Source: Rhizobium altiplani
GTDB taxonomy: Bacteria > Pseudomonadota > Alphaproteobacteria > Rhizobiales > Rhizobiaceae
Length of the DNA: 59,692 nt
Assembly: GCF_001542405.1 (NCBI RefSeq)
Contig: NZ_LNCD01000134.1
Location: forward strand, 1-59,692
Direction: 5' to 3'
Within the stretch, counting starts at the first letter, position 1, and each line of letters begins with the position of its first letter. Positions 7,755 to 17,423 of this stretch are shown one piece after another. The notes below the pieces were generated by a model. The model searched no databases, was not told the DNA's origin, and worked only from the letters and a program-made list of their open reading frames with translations. A program made the position numbers and the translations under genes.

Positions 7755-10712
7755 ATGCTGACGGGTTCGAGGCATAGCCTTGTGGAAGTAGCCGACGGGC
7801 TGCTGAAACCGCTGAACAAGAGCGAGTTGAAGCTTGCCCAGACGGATCTTCAGAAGATCGGCAAAAGCGAACCTGCCGTGGCGCAGATGCTCAAGGCGGA
7901 CGGCACGCTTCGCGACTTCATCACAACCGCACTGACCTTGTCTCCCTATCTACGCGAGATTGCCAACATCGATACGGCAATCGTCGCAACTGCGATTTCG
8001 GAGCCGTTGGAACCGCGCATCGAGGCGCTGATCGCGGAGGCGCGTTCCTGCTGGAAGCCGGCAGCAAATGGCGAGGCGCCGAGCGAAGCGGAAGTCATGA
8101 GCCGCCTGCGCATCATCAAGCGCAAGGTCGCTTTCCTCGTCGCCCTGGCGGATCTGGCCCGGATTTTCGACGGTCGCGTGACGACCGCCTGGTTGAGCCG
8201 GCTCGCAGAAGCATCCGTCAGCGCGGCGATCGATCACCTTCTGCTTGCTGCTCACGATGGGGGCAAGGTAACGCTCAAGGACGTGACCGCGCCCGGTGAG
8301 GGCTCGGGGCTGATCGTTCTTGGCATGGGCAAGCTCGGCGCATCGGAGCTCAATTACTCATCGGATATCGATCTGGTCGTGTTCTTTGACGAACAGGCGG
8401 GGATCGTCGCAGATCGTGATGACGCGATCGAGATCTTTCCGCGTCTGATGCGGCGGCTGGTAAGGATCATGCAGGAACGGACCGCCGATGGATACGTCTT
8501 CCGCACCGACTTGCGGCTGCGGCCGGATCCGGGATCGACGCCGCTTGCCATCTCGTTCGATGCGGCAATGATCTATTATGAGGGCAGAGGGCAGAACTGG
8601 GAACGTGCCGCTTTCATCAAGGCACGGGCGGTCGCTGGCGATATCCAAGCCGGCGAGCAGTTCCTGCGCGGGCTGGTTCCGTTCGTGTTTCGCAAGTATC
8701 TCGACTACGCTGCTATCGCCGACATCCATTCCATCAAGCGGCAGATCCATGCGCACAAGGGATATGGCGCAATCGCGGTCAAGGGCCATAACGTAAAGCT
8801 CGGTCGTGGCGGCATCCGCGAGATCGAATTCTTCGCGCAAACGCAGCAGCTGATCGCCGGCGGCCGGATGCCGGCACTTCGTTGCCGCGGTACCGAAGAG
8901 ACGTTGGCGGAGCTGACAAAAGCGAGATGGATCGACGAGGAGACGCGCGACGAGCTGACAGAGGCCTATTGGTTCCTTCGCGACGTCGAGCATCGAATTC
9001 AGATGGTGCACGACGAGCAAACCCATCTTTTACCCGAGACCGAAACCGATCTGAAGCGCATCGCCTTCATGATGGGGTTCGACGACACGCCGAGTTTTGC
9101 CACGCGCCTGGTCGAGGTCTTCAAGACGGTCGAGCGGCGCTATGCCCGCTTGTTCGAACAAGAGACCAAGCTTTCAACAGAAACGGGCAATCTGGTGTTC
9201 ACCGGTCAGGCCGACGATCCCGATACGCTGAACACGCTGCGCAAGCTCGGCTTCGAGCGCCCGTCCGACATTTCTCGCGTTATCCGCACATGGCACTACG
9301 GTCGCTACAAGGCGACGCAATCCGTGGAGGCACGCGAACGGCTGACTGAACTGACACCGGAGCTGCTGCGCGTGTTCGGGGAAAGCAACCGCGCCGACGA
9401 AGCGATCCTGCGCTTCGACAGCTTTCTCTCCGGCCTGCCCTCCGGCATTCAGCTGTTTTCGCTCCTTGGCAGCAACCCGGCGCTTTTGTCGCTCATCGTC
9501 AACATCATGTCCTCGGCGCCGAAGCTGGCAGAGGTCATTGCCGCCAAGCCGCATGTGTTCGACGGCATGCTTGATCCCGGCCTGATGGCGGAATTACCGA
9601 CGCGATCCTATCTCGCCGAACGCATACGCGGCTTTCTCGCGCCCGCGCGGGACTATGAGGAGGTGCTCGATCGACTGCGCATCTTCGCGGACGAACAGCG
9701 CTTCCTCATCGGCATCCGGCTGTTGACCGGCGCGATCCGAGGCGCCATGGCCGGCCGCGCCTTCACTCATCTGGCCGATCTCGTCCTTGAGGCAGTGCTC
9801 GATGCCGTCATGAAGGAGATCAGGACGGCACATGGCGATTTTCCGGGTGGTCGTGTGGCTGTGGTCGGTATGGGTAAGCTTGGGACCTTCGAACTCACTG
9901 CAGGTTCCGACATCGATATCATCCTGCTCTATGATTACGACGATGAAGCCGCCGAATCATCGGGCCCCAAGCCTCTGGACTCGACGCGCTATTTCACCCG
10001 CATCACCCAGCGGCTGATTTCGGCGCTCTCGGCGCCGATGGCGGAGGGCGTGCTCTATGAGGTCGACATGCGCCTCAGGCCCTCGGGAAACAAGGGGCCG
10101 GTCGCCACCCGCATCAAGTCCTTCGAAAAGTATCAGCGCGAGGAAGCCTGGACCTGGGAGCATATGGCTCTGACGCGTGCCCGCCTCGTGTGCGGCGACA
10201 AGGAATTGATCAAGGAGGCTGAGCGGATCATCGCAGACGTGCTTCGTTCGAAGACCGACGCAGAGAAGATCGCCAAGGACGTGTCGGAGATGCGGGCCCT
10301 GATTGAGCAGGAAAAACCGCCGGCCAGCATCTGGGACCTGAAGCTCATTCCGGGCGGCTTGATCGACATCGAATTCATCGCGCAGTATCTGCGGCTCGTG
10401 GCCTCCACCAAAGGCATCGCCATCGAGGAGGACGACTTCAATACGGCAGGGCAGGTGAAGTTAGTCGGCGCGGAGCTGATGGACCGTGATGATATGGAAC
10501 TCTGCCTAGCGACACTGTCGCTCTATACCGATATCTCACAGCTCATCCGCCTATGTATCGATGGCTTGTTCGAGCCGAAGGAGGCGCCGGCGGGCCTCAT
10601 TGATCTTGTCTGCCGTGCAGCCGATTGCCCTGACATCAAGACGCTTGAGGGAGAGATCAAACGGCTCTCGAAAGCCATCAGGAAAGTATTCCAGATAGTT
10701 GTGAAAACTTAG
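7755..10712 (+). CDS. glnE: Bifunctional glutamine synthetase adenylyltransferase/deadenylyltransferase
   Basis: Adds AMP to, and removes it from, glutamine synthetase GlnA in response to PII signals, setting nitrogen assimilation. The 985-residue length is that of a full GlnE. Two homologous nucleotidyltransferase halves are visible: LGASELNYSSDIDLVVFFD near residue 195 (deadenylylation half) and LGTFELTAGSDIDIILLYD near residue 710 (adenylylation half), with the separating helical region between. ATG 7755 has an AGGGAGG ribosome site. Its TAG stop overlaps the TAA of the convergent PleC-type kinase gene by two shared bases, so no terminator fits between them. The 117-base gap after the upstream kinase gene suggests its own promoter. 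Confidence 0.97.
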   Translation: MLTGSRHSLVEVADGLLKPLNKSELKLAQTDLQKIGKSEPAVAQMLKADGTLRDFITTALTLSPYLREIANIDTAIVATAISEPLEPRIEALIAEARSCWKPAANGEAPSEAEVMSRLRIIKRKVAFLVALADLARIFDGRVTTAWLSRLAEASVSAAIDHLLLAAHDGGKVTLKDVTAPGEGSGLIVLGMGKLGASELNYSSDIDLVVFFDEQAGIVADRDDAIEIFPRLMRRLVRIMQERTADGYVFRTDLRLRPDPGSTPLAISFDAAMIYYEGRGQNWERAAFIKARAVAGDIQAGEQFLRGLVPFVFRKYLDYAAIADIHSIKRQIHAHKGYGAIAVKGHNVKLGRGGIREIEFFAQTQQLIAGGRMPALRCRGTEETLAELTKARWIDEETRDELTEAYWFLRDVEHRIQMVHDEQTHLLPETETDLKRIAFMMGFDDTPSFATRLVEVFKTVERRYARLFEQETKLSTETGNLVFTGQADDPDTLNTLRKLGFERPSDISRVIRTWHYGRYKATQSVEARERLTELTPELLRVFGESNRADEAILRFDSFLSGLPSGIQLFSLLGSNPALLSLIVNIMSSAPKLAEVIAAKPHVFDGMLDPGLMAELPTRSYLAERIRGFLAPARDYEEVLDRLRIFADEQRFLIGIRLLTGAIRGAMAGRAFTHLADLVLEAVLDAVMKEIRTAHGDFPGGRVAVVGMGKLGTFELTAGSDIDIILLYDYDDEAAESSGPKPLDSTRYFTRITQRLISALSAPMAEGVLYEVDMRLRPSGNKGPVATRIKSFEKYQREEAWTWEHMALTRARLVCGDKELIKEAERIIADVLRSKTDAEKIAKDVSEMRALIEQEKPPASIWDLKLIPGGLIDIEFIAQYLRLVASTKGIAIEEDDFNTAGQVKLVGAELMDRDDMELCLATLSLYTDISQLIRLCIDGLFEPKEAPAGLIDLVCRAADCPDIKTLEGEIKRLSKAIRKVFQIVVKT

Positions 10713-13027
10713 CGGTCGCCGTTCGGGATGTGCAGGGAAATGACGGTGCCGATCGCCTCGCGCGAACGGATCTTCATTTTCCCGCCTTGAAGGATCGTCA
10801 GCGACCGCGAGATCGCGAGACCGAGGCCAGAGCCTCCCTTGCTTTTCGCGTACTGGTTTTGCACCTGTTCGAAAGGCTGGCCGATCTTGCCGAGCGCCGC
10901 GCGAGGGATGCCGATGCCGGTGTCGGCAATCGTCAGCATGACGCCGCTGCTGGTACGACGCGTGCGCACGGCGATGTGACCGCCTTCGTTGGTGAACTTC
11001 ACGGCGTTGGAGAGCAGGTTCAGCAGGATCTGCTTCATGGCACGGCGATCGGCGGTCAACCGCATTCCATCGCAAAGGCGCTGTTCGACGAAGATGTTCT
11101 TTTGGGCGGCCGGGATTGCTGTGAAGCGAAGGCTTTCCTCGATGAGCGGCGCGAGATCGATCGTCTCGCACTCGAGCTTCATGTGGCCGGCCTCGATCTT
11201 CGACATGTCGAGAATGTCGCTGATGACGTTCAGGAGATGCTTGCCGCTGTCGTGAATGTCGCGGGCATATTCGTTGTACTTCGACGACCCGAGCGGACCG
11301 AACATCTGATCCTGCAGGATCTCCGAAAAACCGAGGATTGCGTTGAGCGGCGTGCGAAGTTCGTGGGACATGTTTGCCAGGAACTCGCTCTTCGCACGGT
11401 TGGCGCCTTCCGCGCGCTCCTTCTCGAGCAGGTAGTTGGAGTTGGCGACAGAAAGGGCCGCCTTCTGGCTTTCCAGCGTCTGGCGGGAAGCGGAGAGGTC
11501 TCCGATCGTCGCCATGAGACGGCGTTCGGAGTCGCGCAGGCGCTCCTGGTTGCGCTTGAGCAGCGTAATGTCGGTGCCGACCGAAACCATGCCGCCGTCG
11601 CGCGTACGGCGCTCGTTGATCTGCAGCCAGCGCTCGTCGGCAAGCTGTACTTCGGTTGTGCGGGAATAACCGGAGCCATCTGCGTCTGCGATACGGCGTT
11701 CGATCACGGGGCGCGCGGCGGCAGCATTGACGACTGTGCGCTCGGTGCCGGGGACCAAGACGCTATCGGGAAGTCCGTACGCCTGCTGGAAGTGCGCGTT
11801 GCACATGACGAGGCGGTCGTTCTTGTCCCAGAGCACGAAGGCTTCCGATGTGCATTCGATGGCGTCGGCCAGTCGCTGATCGGCCTCGGCATAGCGCTGG
11901 GCGAGGCGATGCTGCTCGGTCACGTCCATCGCGATACCGATCATGTGGACGCGGCCGGAATTGGTGCGGATCACCTGCGCGCGAGCCCGCATCCAGACAT
12001 AATGGCCGCCGGCATGCCGCATGCGGAAGATCTGGTCGACCTGGCCCGCATCACCGCGAGCGATTGACCGGGCGATTTCGTAGACGCCGCCGTCATCCGG
12101 ATGCATCAGGCGGGCGGCATCGCTGAAGCACATCGTCCGGTCCGAGCCGGGAAGCCCAAGCATTTCGTACATCGAGCGCGACCAGTAAAATTCGCGGCGG
12201 TCGAAATCGAAGTCCCAGAGCCCACAGCGCCCGCGCGACAGCGCGGTTTCGACGCGAAGGTTCGACTCGAGAAAGGTGTCGTCGGCATCGCGGGCGCGCT
12301 TCACCTGCATATAGTAGGCGTAGAGGATGACGAGCAGGATCGAGGAGATGCCTGCGAAGAGGGTCACGTTCAGCGTGACCTCGTCTCGCCAGAGCTTGCT
12401 GATCCGCTCCAACGACGTTGCCGCGATGACATAGCCGCCGGAGTTGCCGATGAGCGTGATTTCCGCGTAGTGCGGAAGCCCGCTGATTGTTGTCTCGATG
12501 ACGCCAGCGCGATCGCCGAACCGGCGAACCGCCGAGATCTCTGAGAAGAAATCGCCGACGCTGGCGCCGAGGTAAGCCGAGCCGGCCGCAGTTGCGGCAA
12601 ACACCTTGCCGCTTGGCTGCACGAGCAGCACGAACGCATCGTCATCCAGGCGGTCCTGCGGAAGGAAGCGCGCCAGCCGAGCCTGCGCCTGCGCGGCATC
12701 CGCGGTTTCGAAGATCCGGTTGGCTTCGGCGAAGGCCGCGGCGGCGGTCGCGGCGGCAAGCGCGGTGGAATGACGGGCAGCGGCTTCTGTCCGCCCGTAT
12801 TCGGAGACCATTCCAAAGAAGTGTGACGCGGCTACAACCGTAAGGAAGGCTACGATCAGGATCGGAATAATTCGCTTCAGGACGATTTCGACCTGCGACA
12901 GGCTGCGCGAAGACGATGAAGTCATGGCGGAGCGGCGGACTGAAAAGCTGTCCCGCCAGGCCAGGAGGCCGTCGAAATCGACACGCAGCCGTCCCTCGGC
13001 TGCGGTTGCCCGCCGCACGTTCATCAT
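10709..13027 (-). CDS. pleC: PleC-type PAS sensor histidine kinase/phosphatase
   Basis: Membrane-bound histidine kinase of 772 residues. One membrane helix near 48-70 starts a periplasmic region that ends at a second helix (about 215-235); two PAS domains follow (about 255-380 and 385-500), a coiled stretch, then HisKA with His555 in ANMSHELRTPLNAILGFSE and an ATPase domain (LLNLLSNAVKF, DTGIGIP, GGSGLGLAIS). The GFSEI...MFGPLG context after the His is the DivJ/PleC family hallmark; these proteins act on DivK in the CtrA cell-cycle circuit. Linkage to glnE and pepN matches what I remember for Sinorhizobium pleC. ATG 13027/13024 is preceded by GAAGAG. The CtrA-like box and GANTC cluster upstream support a cell-cycle role. 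The family is sure; orthology to PleC rather than another DivJ/PleC paralogue is inferred. Confidence 0.85.
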   Translation of the reverse strand: MMNVRRATAAEGRLRVDFDGLLAWRDSFSVRRSAMTSSSSRSLSQVEIVLKRIIPILIVAFLTVVAASHFFGMVSEYGRTEAAARHSTALAAATAAAAFAEANRIFETADAAQAQARLARFLPQDRLDDDAFVLLVQPSGKVFAATAAGSAYLGASVGDFFSEISAVRRFGDRAGVIETTISGLPHYAEITLIGNSGGYVIAATSLERISKLWRDEVTLNVTLFAGISSILLVILYAYYMQVKRARDADDTFLESNLRVETALSRGRCGLWDFDFDRREFYWSRSMYEMLGLPGSDRTMCFSDAARLMHPDDGGVYEIARSIARGDAGQVDQIFRMRHAGGHYVWMRARAQVIRTNSGRVHMIGIAMDVTEQHRLAQRYAEADQRLADAIECTSEAFVLWDKNDRLVMCNAHFQQAYGLPDSVLVPGTERTVVNAAAARPVIERRIADADGSGYSRTTEVQLADERWLQINERRTRDGGMVSVGTDITLLKRNQERLRDSERRLMATIGDLSASRQTLESQKAALSVANSNYLLEKERAEGANRAKSEFLANMSHELRTPLNAILGFSEILQDQMFGPLGSSKYNEYARDIHDSGKHLLNVISDILDMSKIEAGHMKLECETIDLAPLIEESLRFTAIPAAQKNIFVEQRLCDGMRLTADRRAMKQILLNLLSNAVKFTNEGGHIAVRTRRTSSGVMLTIADTGIGIPRAALGKIGQPFEQVQNQYAKSKGGSGLGLAISRSLTILQGGKMKIRSREAIGTVISLHIPNGDR

Positions 13028-13051
13028 CTCTTCAGCCTTGATCCCTCGTGT

Positions 13052-13143
13052 GATTCGCAGCGCCGCTCGCCCGAACCTAACTCAATGAATCACTGGTGAT
13101 TCGCCTTGTCCAGAGGAAAAGGTAAAAATCTGTTAACCGATTC
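13052..13143 (-). promoter_or_regulatory. Cluster of four GANTC (CcrM) sites upstream of the PleC-type gene
   Basis: GANTC motifs, the target of the alphaproteobacterial cell-cycle methylase CcrM, occur at 13052-13056, 13087-13091, 13098-13102 and 13139-13143. The two central ones form the arms of a perfect inverted repeat, GAATCAC-TG-GTGATTC (13087-13102). Random expectation in a stretch this long is below one. Methylation-dependent transcription is known for some CcrM-site promoters; its operation here is inference. Confidence 0.5.
13122..13138 (-). promoter_or_regulatory. CtrA-like binding box upstream of the PleC-type gene
   Basis: GTAA-N7-TTAACC matches the CtrA consensus TTAA-N7-TTAAC with one mismatch in the first half. 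It lies about 95-110 bases upstream of the kinase start codon and abuts a GANTC site at 13139. Confidence 0.5.
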
Positions 13144-13170
13144 TAGATGCTGAATTTTCTTTGGCGGTCA

Positions 13171-13201
13171 GAAGGTCGCTGCGACCAGCGCAGCGGCCTT
13201 C
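13171..13201 (-). terminator. Hairpin after pepN, likely terminator
   Basis: A 13-bp stem with one G-U pair (13171-13183 with 13189-13201) and a 5-base loop begins 10 bases downstream of the pepN stop. There is no clear U tract, so termination may be partial. Confidence 0.5.
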
Positions 13202-13210
13202 GACAGCAAA

Positions 13211-15859
13211 TCACCCTTTCAGGGTGCGTTCCACGATGTCGCGGACGTCGGTCGAAAGCTCCGCGGCGCGTTCGATTTCCAGCAGGGCAGCGCGGGCATG
13301 GTCCTGTCGAACCGGCTCCAGGGAGCGCCAGGAACGCATCGACGTCAGAATGCGCGCGGCCAACTGAGGGTTGCGCCGGTCGATGTCGAGAATCTCGCGT
13401 GCGAGGAAGCGGTAGCCCTCTCCATCGGCCCGACCGAAGCCTGTCGGATTGGCAAAAGCGTAGGTGCCGACCAATGAACGGACGCGATTGGGGTTAGTCC
13501 TCTTGAACAGAGGGTTCTCCATGAGCTTCAGCACCCGATCGAGCGTGCCGCCGCCTGGTATCGTTGCCTGCACCGAAAACCATTTGTCGATGACCAGGGC
13601 GTTCTCGGAGAACCGATCCCGGAAGGTCGACAACGCTTCGGCAGCTTCCGCGCTGTCTGGGAAACGGTGCGCAAGGAGCGTCAGCGCATGTAACAGGTCG
13701 GTCATGTTGTTGGCGGCATCGAAGGCAGCCTTGGCGCGTACCGGCGAATTCTCGGCATAGGAGAGGTACGTCAGCGCGGCGTTGCGCAGGGCGCGGCGAC
13801 CCGCGCTCGTTGCGTCCGGGCTGAAGGTGCCGGGCGTCGTCATCGAGTGATAGAGTGCAGCGAACGTGTCGCGTCCGGCGTCGGCAACCTGTTTCATGAC
13901 TGCCTGGCGGCCGGCGTGGATTGCGTCCGGATCGTTATTGCCCCCGAGTTCGCGGGCAATATCGGCTTCGCTGGGCAGCGCCAGGGCCTGGGCGCGGAAG
14001 GCGGGTTCCAGGCTCTCGTCAGCCGCCGCGGCGACGAGGCTGTCGACGAAGGTTGTCTCACAACCGACGGGGTTTCCTTCCCGTGCATCGCGAGCGGCCT
14101 TCAAAAGGTTCGGAAGTGCAAGGTCCGTCAGGGCCTGCCAGCACGCGAAATGGTCCGTCTCATGGCGGGCGAGCAGCGCCAGGTCGGCAGGCGACTGGTC
14201 GAAATGGAGATTGATGGGAGCCGAGAAGCTGCGATTGATCGAGATCACCGGTCGCGTCTGGATCCCGTGGAATACTGCCGTTTGGGTGCGCTCTGTGAGA
14301 TGCAGAATGGTGCCGGTATATTCCGCACTTTCAACGGAAGTCGGCGCTATGGCTGCTCCATCCTCCGCAAAAAGTTGCAGGTTCAGCGGAATGTGCATCG
14401 GCTGCTTGTCGGACTGACCCGGGGTTGCAGGGATCATTTGCTCGAGCGAGAGGCTGAAGGCTTTTGCGGCAGCATCGTAAGAGCCGGAAGCCGTAACCAG
14501 CGGCGTGCCGGCCTGATGGTACCACAGTGAGAATTGTGTGAGATCGCGTCCGCTGGCATCCTTGAAGCATTTCACAAAGTCCTCGATCGTGACAGCCTGG
14601 CCATCATGACGGTCGAAGTAGAGGTCCATGCCCTTCTTGAACGTCTCCTTGCCAAGCAGCGTCGCGATCATTCGCGTGACTTCGCTGCCCTTCTCGTAGA
14701 CGGTTGTCGTATAGAAGTTATTGATTTCACGGTATTTTGTCGGTCGAACAGGATGTGCGAGCGGGCCTGCATCCTCTGGGAACTGCTCGGATTTCAGGTG
14801 GCGGACCTCGGCGATGCGCTTGACCGGGCGCGAGCGCTGGTCGGCCGAGAACTCGTGATCACGAAAGACGGTCAGGCCTTCCTTCAGGCACAGCTGGAAC
14901 CAGTCGCGGCAAGTGATGCGGTTGCCGGTCCAGTTGTGGAAGTACTCGTGGGCGATGATCGCTTCGATGTTGGCGTAGTCGCTATCCGTGGCCGTTTCCG
15001 GATCGGCAAGTACGTACTTGTCGTTGAAGACGTTGAGGCCCTTGTTCTCCATCGCGCCCATGTTGAAGTCGGAGACGGCGACGATCATGAAGATGTCGAG
15101 ATCATATTCGCGCCCGAAGACCTCTTCGTCCCACTTCATCGAACGCTTCAGTGCGTCCATCGCGTAAGCGGCGCGCGGCTCTTTGCCGTGCTCGACATAG
15201 ATCTTCAGGGCGACCTCGCGACCGGACATCGTCGTGAACGAATCCTCGATGACGCCGAGATCGCCGGCGACCAGCGCAAAGAGATAGCTCGGCTTAGGAT
15301 GCGGATCGAACCAGGCGGCGAAGTGCTTGCCTTCGCCATAGCCCGCGCCGCCGAGGAAATTGCCGTTCGACAGCAGCAGCGGGTTGGCGGCCTTTTCGGC
15401 AATGATGTTGACGGTGTAGGGCGCCAGAACATCGGGACGGTCAAGGAAATAGGTGATCCGCCGGAAACCTTCAGCCTCGCACTGCGTGCAGTAGATGCCG
15501 CCGGTGCGGTAAAGGCCCATCAGTTTCGTATTGGCTTCGGGGTTGATGATCGTAGTGATCGTCAGCTCGAACGGATCGGATGCGGGTAGATCGCGGACCG
15601 TCAGGCTTTCCGGCGTCGCCGTGTATTGGTCGGCCGGCATTTCCATCTGATCGAACAACAGGCCGGACAGCGTCAGTTCATCGCCGTCGAGCACCAGCGG
15701 AGCCTTGGGATCGACACCCTCGCGGCGATGGAAAATCAGTCGTGCTTCAACCTTGGTTTCAGTGGGATCGAGTTCGAAGGTCAGATCCACGCGTTCCAGA
15801 ACGAATTCGGTGGGCTGGTAGTCTGCCAGATTGATGACCTGGCCGGTATCTGTACGCAT
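13211..15859 (-). CDS. pepN: Aminopeptidase N (M1 family zinc metallopeptidase)
   Basis: Cytoplasmic broad-specificity aminopeptidase that trims peptides. The start is ATG 15859 (MRTDTGQVINLADY), with CAGGGA eight bases upstream; the frame extends 21 codons further without family support. The protein has 882 residues against about 870 in E. coli PepN. The exopeptidase motif MGAMENKGLNVF is near residue 266, the zinc site HEYFHNWTGNR near 303 with the downstream Glu in LKEGLTVFRD, and a long C-terminal helical domain (DUF3458-type) follows. It lies upstream of the PleC-type gene on the same strand, separated by a hairpin and a regulatory region, so they are probably independent transcripts. 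Confidence 0.96.
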   Translation of the reverse strand: MRTDTGQVINLADYQPTEFVLERVDLTFELDPTETKVEARLIFHRREGVDPKAPLVLDGDELTLSGLLFDQMEMPADQYTATPESLTVRDLPASDPFELTITTIINPEANTKLMGLYRTGGIYCTQCEAEGFRRITYFLDRPDVLAPYTVNIIAEKAANPLLLSNGNFLGGAGYGEGKHFAAWFDPHPKPSYLFALVAGDLGVIEDSFTTMSGREVALKIYVEHGKEPRAAYAMDALKRSMKWDEEVFGREYDLDIFMIVAVSDFNMGAMENKGLNVFNDKYVLADPETATDSDYANIEAIIAHEYFHNWTGNRITCRDWFQLCLKEGLTVFRDHEFSADQRSRPVKRIAEVRHLKSEQFPEDAGPLAHPVRPTKYREINNFYTTTVYEKGSEVTRMIATLLGKETFKKGMDLYFDRHDGQAVTIEDFVKCFKDASGRDLTQFSLWYHQAGTPLVTASGSYDAAAKAFSLSLEQMIPATPGQSDKQPMHIPLNLQLFAEDGAAIAPTSVESAEYTGTILHLTERTQTAVFHGIQTRPVISINRSFSAPINLHFDQSPADLALLARHETDHFACWQALTDLALPNLLKAARDAREGNPVGCETTFVDSLVAAAADESLEPAFRAQALALPSEADIARELGGNNDPDAIHAGRQAVMKQVADAGRDTFAALYHSMTTPGTFSPDATSAGRRALRNAALTYLSYAENSPVRAKAAFDAANNMTDLLHALTLLAHRFPDSAEAAEALSTFRDRFSENALVIDKWFSVQATIPGGGTLDRVLKLMENPLFKRTNPNRVRSLVGTYAFANPTGFGRADGEGYRFLAREILDIDRRNPQLAARILTSMRSWRSLEPVRQDHARAALLEIERAAELSTDVRDIVERTLKG

Positions 15860-16030
15860 GGTGTTCCCTGAAGACCTTGAGCGGATGAGTGCTTCGTACG
15901 CAGAGTAGGCACTCCGCCACAAATTTTGACAGGCATCTTTACACCAAAGTCTGAACCAAAGTTAAAGCGAAATCGCGGCAACGGCAGATTTGGAGGATCT
16001 CGGAACGGCCAAATCTAGGCGGATCCGTGA

Positions 16031-17143
16031 CTAGGATTTTAGGTTGAGGGTTGCCCTTATCGCCTCATCGTCTTCAGTCCGCTGAACGACGACGCCATGC
16101 CAGCCCAAGCCATCGTAATCCTCGTAGCCGAGTGTCCTGGCGAAAGCGACAATCGAGCCGTTGTTATCATAGTAGCTACCGCGGGCCGTACCTGCCTGGT
16201 TCTGAAGCGCAAAATGGCTGAAGAGAAGGTTGGGATTGCTGGAGGCGATGATCCTGTTTGATCCATCGAGCAACATCACGGTCGTTTTCTCTGCTATCTG
16301 CGGAGGCAGGTTGGCTTCGGTTTCGACGATCGCCTGTCCCTGCTTCTGCCAGTCAAAATACACACCCAGTGTTCCGAGAGTTTTGCCGTGGAGCGTGCCG
16401 CCCTCGCGCACTGCCGTTGCATAGACAAGGGCGGTGCGGTTGCCATGCAGATGGCTGTCGCGGACATCGTCGACGATGTAGTCGTCTCCCGACGCGCAGC
16501 GTACGGATGCTTGGAACCAGCCGTCGCCTGCAAGCGATCTTCCGGCGGTCTTGCGCCGAAATTCAGGGTTTGCCGAGGCGATCACCTGACCTGAGGCATC
16601 TGTCAAAACGAGGTCGAGATAGACGCTGTAGAAGCGATTGATGACCCCAAGTCGTTGGGCAGCGAAGGTCGCCCTTTCCTTTGTCGGCTCCTGCAGCGCC
16701 TGCCAAAGCGCGGCATCGGTCGCCCACCACCGCACGTCGGCGGTTCGCTCGAAGAGATTGCGGACGATCAGTTGCACGAGAGTTTGGGCGAGATCGGTAA
16801 GCCTTACGCCCTCCATCTCGTTCACGAGCGCTTCCGCCATGACGCGGGAATGCCCGATACGCCCAACGACGTTGCCTTCGAATTTCCCTGAAATGTCGCT
16901 TGCGACCTGTGCCAGCCGCTGCACCTCGTTGGCAACGACAGCAAAGCCTTTCCCGGCTTCGCCGGCGCGGGCGGCTTCGATCAACGCATTGATTGCAAGA
17001 AGCTTGATCTGCTTGACCACATGCGAGTTCGCGGCGCTGAAACTTTCAAGATCGGTGCCGATTCCCTCCGTTACCGCACGCATCAGCCGTGGTGTGGCGG
17101 TCAACCGTTGCTGATCGTTGTCCCTGGATTTGAGCTGCGTCAT
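16031..17143 (-). CDS. Soluble MCP-signalling-domain protein with C-terminal Cache domain
   Basis: A 370-residue protein in which a short methyl-accepting signalling segment comes first and a sensor domain second. Residues about 45-80 carry the MCP tip signature (INALIEAARAGEAGKGFAVV, then ANEVQRLA). Residues about 165-360 resemble a double Cache/PDC sensor (LDLVLTDASGQVIASANPEF, then LGTLGVYFDW and VMLLDGSNRIIASSNP). No convincing transmembrane helix is seen with ATG 17143 as start (GGGG upstream); a TTG at 17200 would add a hydrophobic 19-residue leader. Classical chemoreceptors have the opposite domain order and periplasmic Cache domains, so this is probably a cytoplasmic signalling protein. 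Ligand and partners are unknown. The upstream EamA gene is divergent. Confidence 0.75.
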   Translation of the reverse strand: MTQLKSRDNDQQRLTATPRLMRAVTEGIGTDLESFSAANSHVVKQIKLLAINALIEAARAGEAGKGFAVVANEVQRLAQVASDISGKFEGNVVGRIGHSRVMAEALVNEMEGVRLTDLAQTLVQLIVRNLFERTADVRWWATDAALWQALQEPTKERATFAAQRLGVINRFYSVYLDLVLTDASGQVIASANPEFRRKTAGRSLAGDGWFQASVRCASGDDYIVDDVRDSHLHGNRTALVYATAVREGGTLHGKTLGTLGVYFDWQKQGQAIVETEANLPPQIAEKTTVMLLDGSNRIIASSNPNLLFSHFALQNQAGTARGSYYDNNGSIVAFARTLGYEDYDGLGWHGVVVQRTEDDEAIRATLNLKS

Positions 17144-17423
17144 GGAAATTGCCCCGATAGCTATGCAAGCTGAGAGAAAGAGGACTGAAATATCGGCCAA
17201 TCAATGCGATTCTATGGTTTCCGAAGCGTTAAGGCAGACACTCATCGGATGAACATTTTTGGGCACATCTCAGATTTGATGAAAATTTGTGCGATCCGAT
17301 TGATTGAGCATCGAAATTTTCCGATTTTCTATCTGTTCATTCGGCCCGGCGACTGTCACAGTCGAGATGTGCCGAGTCTGGCGCGTCCTCCTGCCTCCAA
17401 ACAGCAATCCAAGAGTTCAAGAC

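Noticed and set aside
17304..17423. N-terminal extension of the EamA transporter
   Set aside because: Extension is not transporter-like; the ATG at 17424 directly precedes the hydrophobic core.
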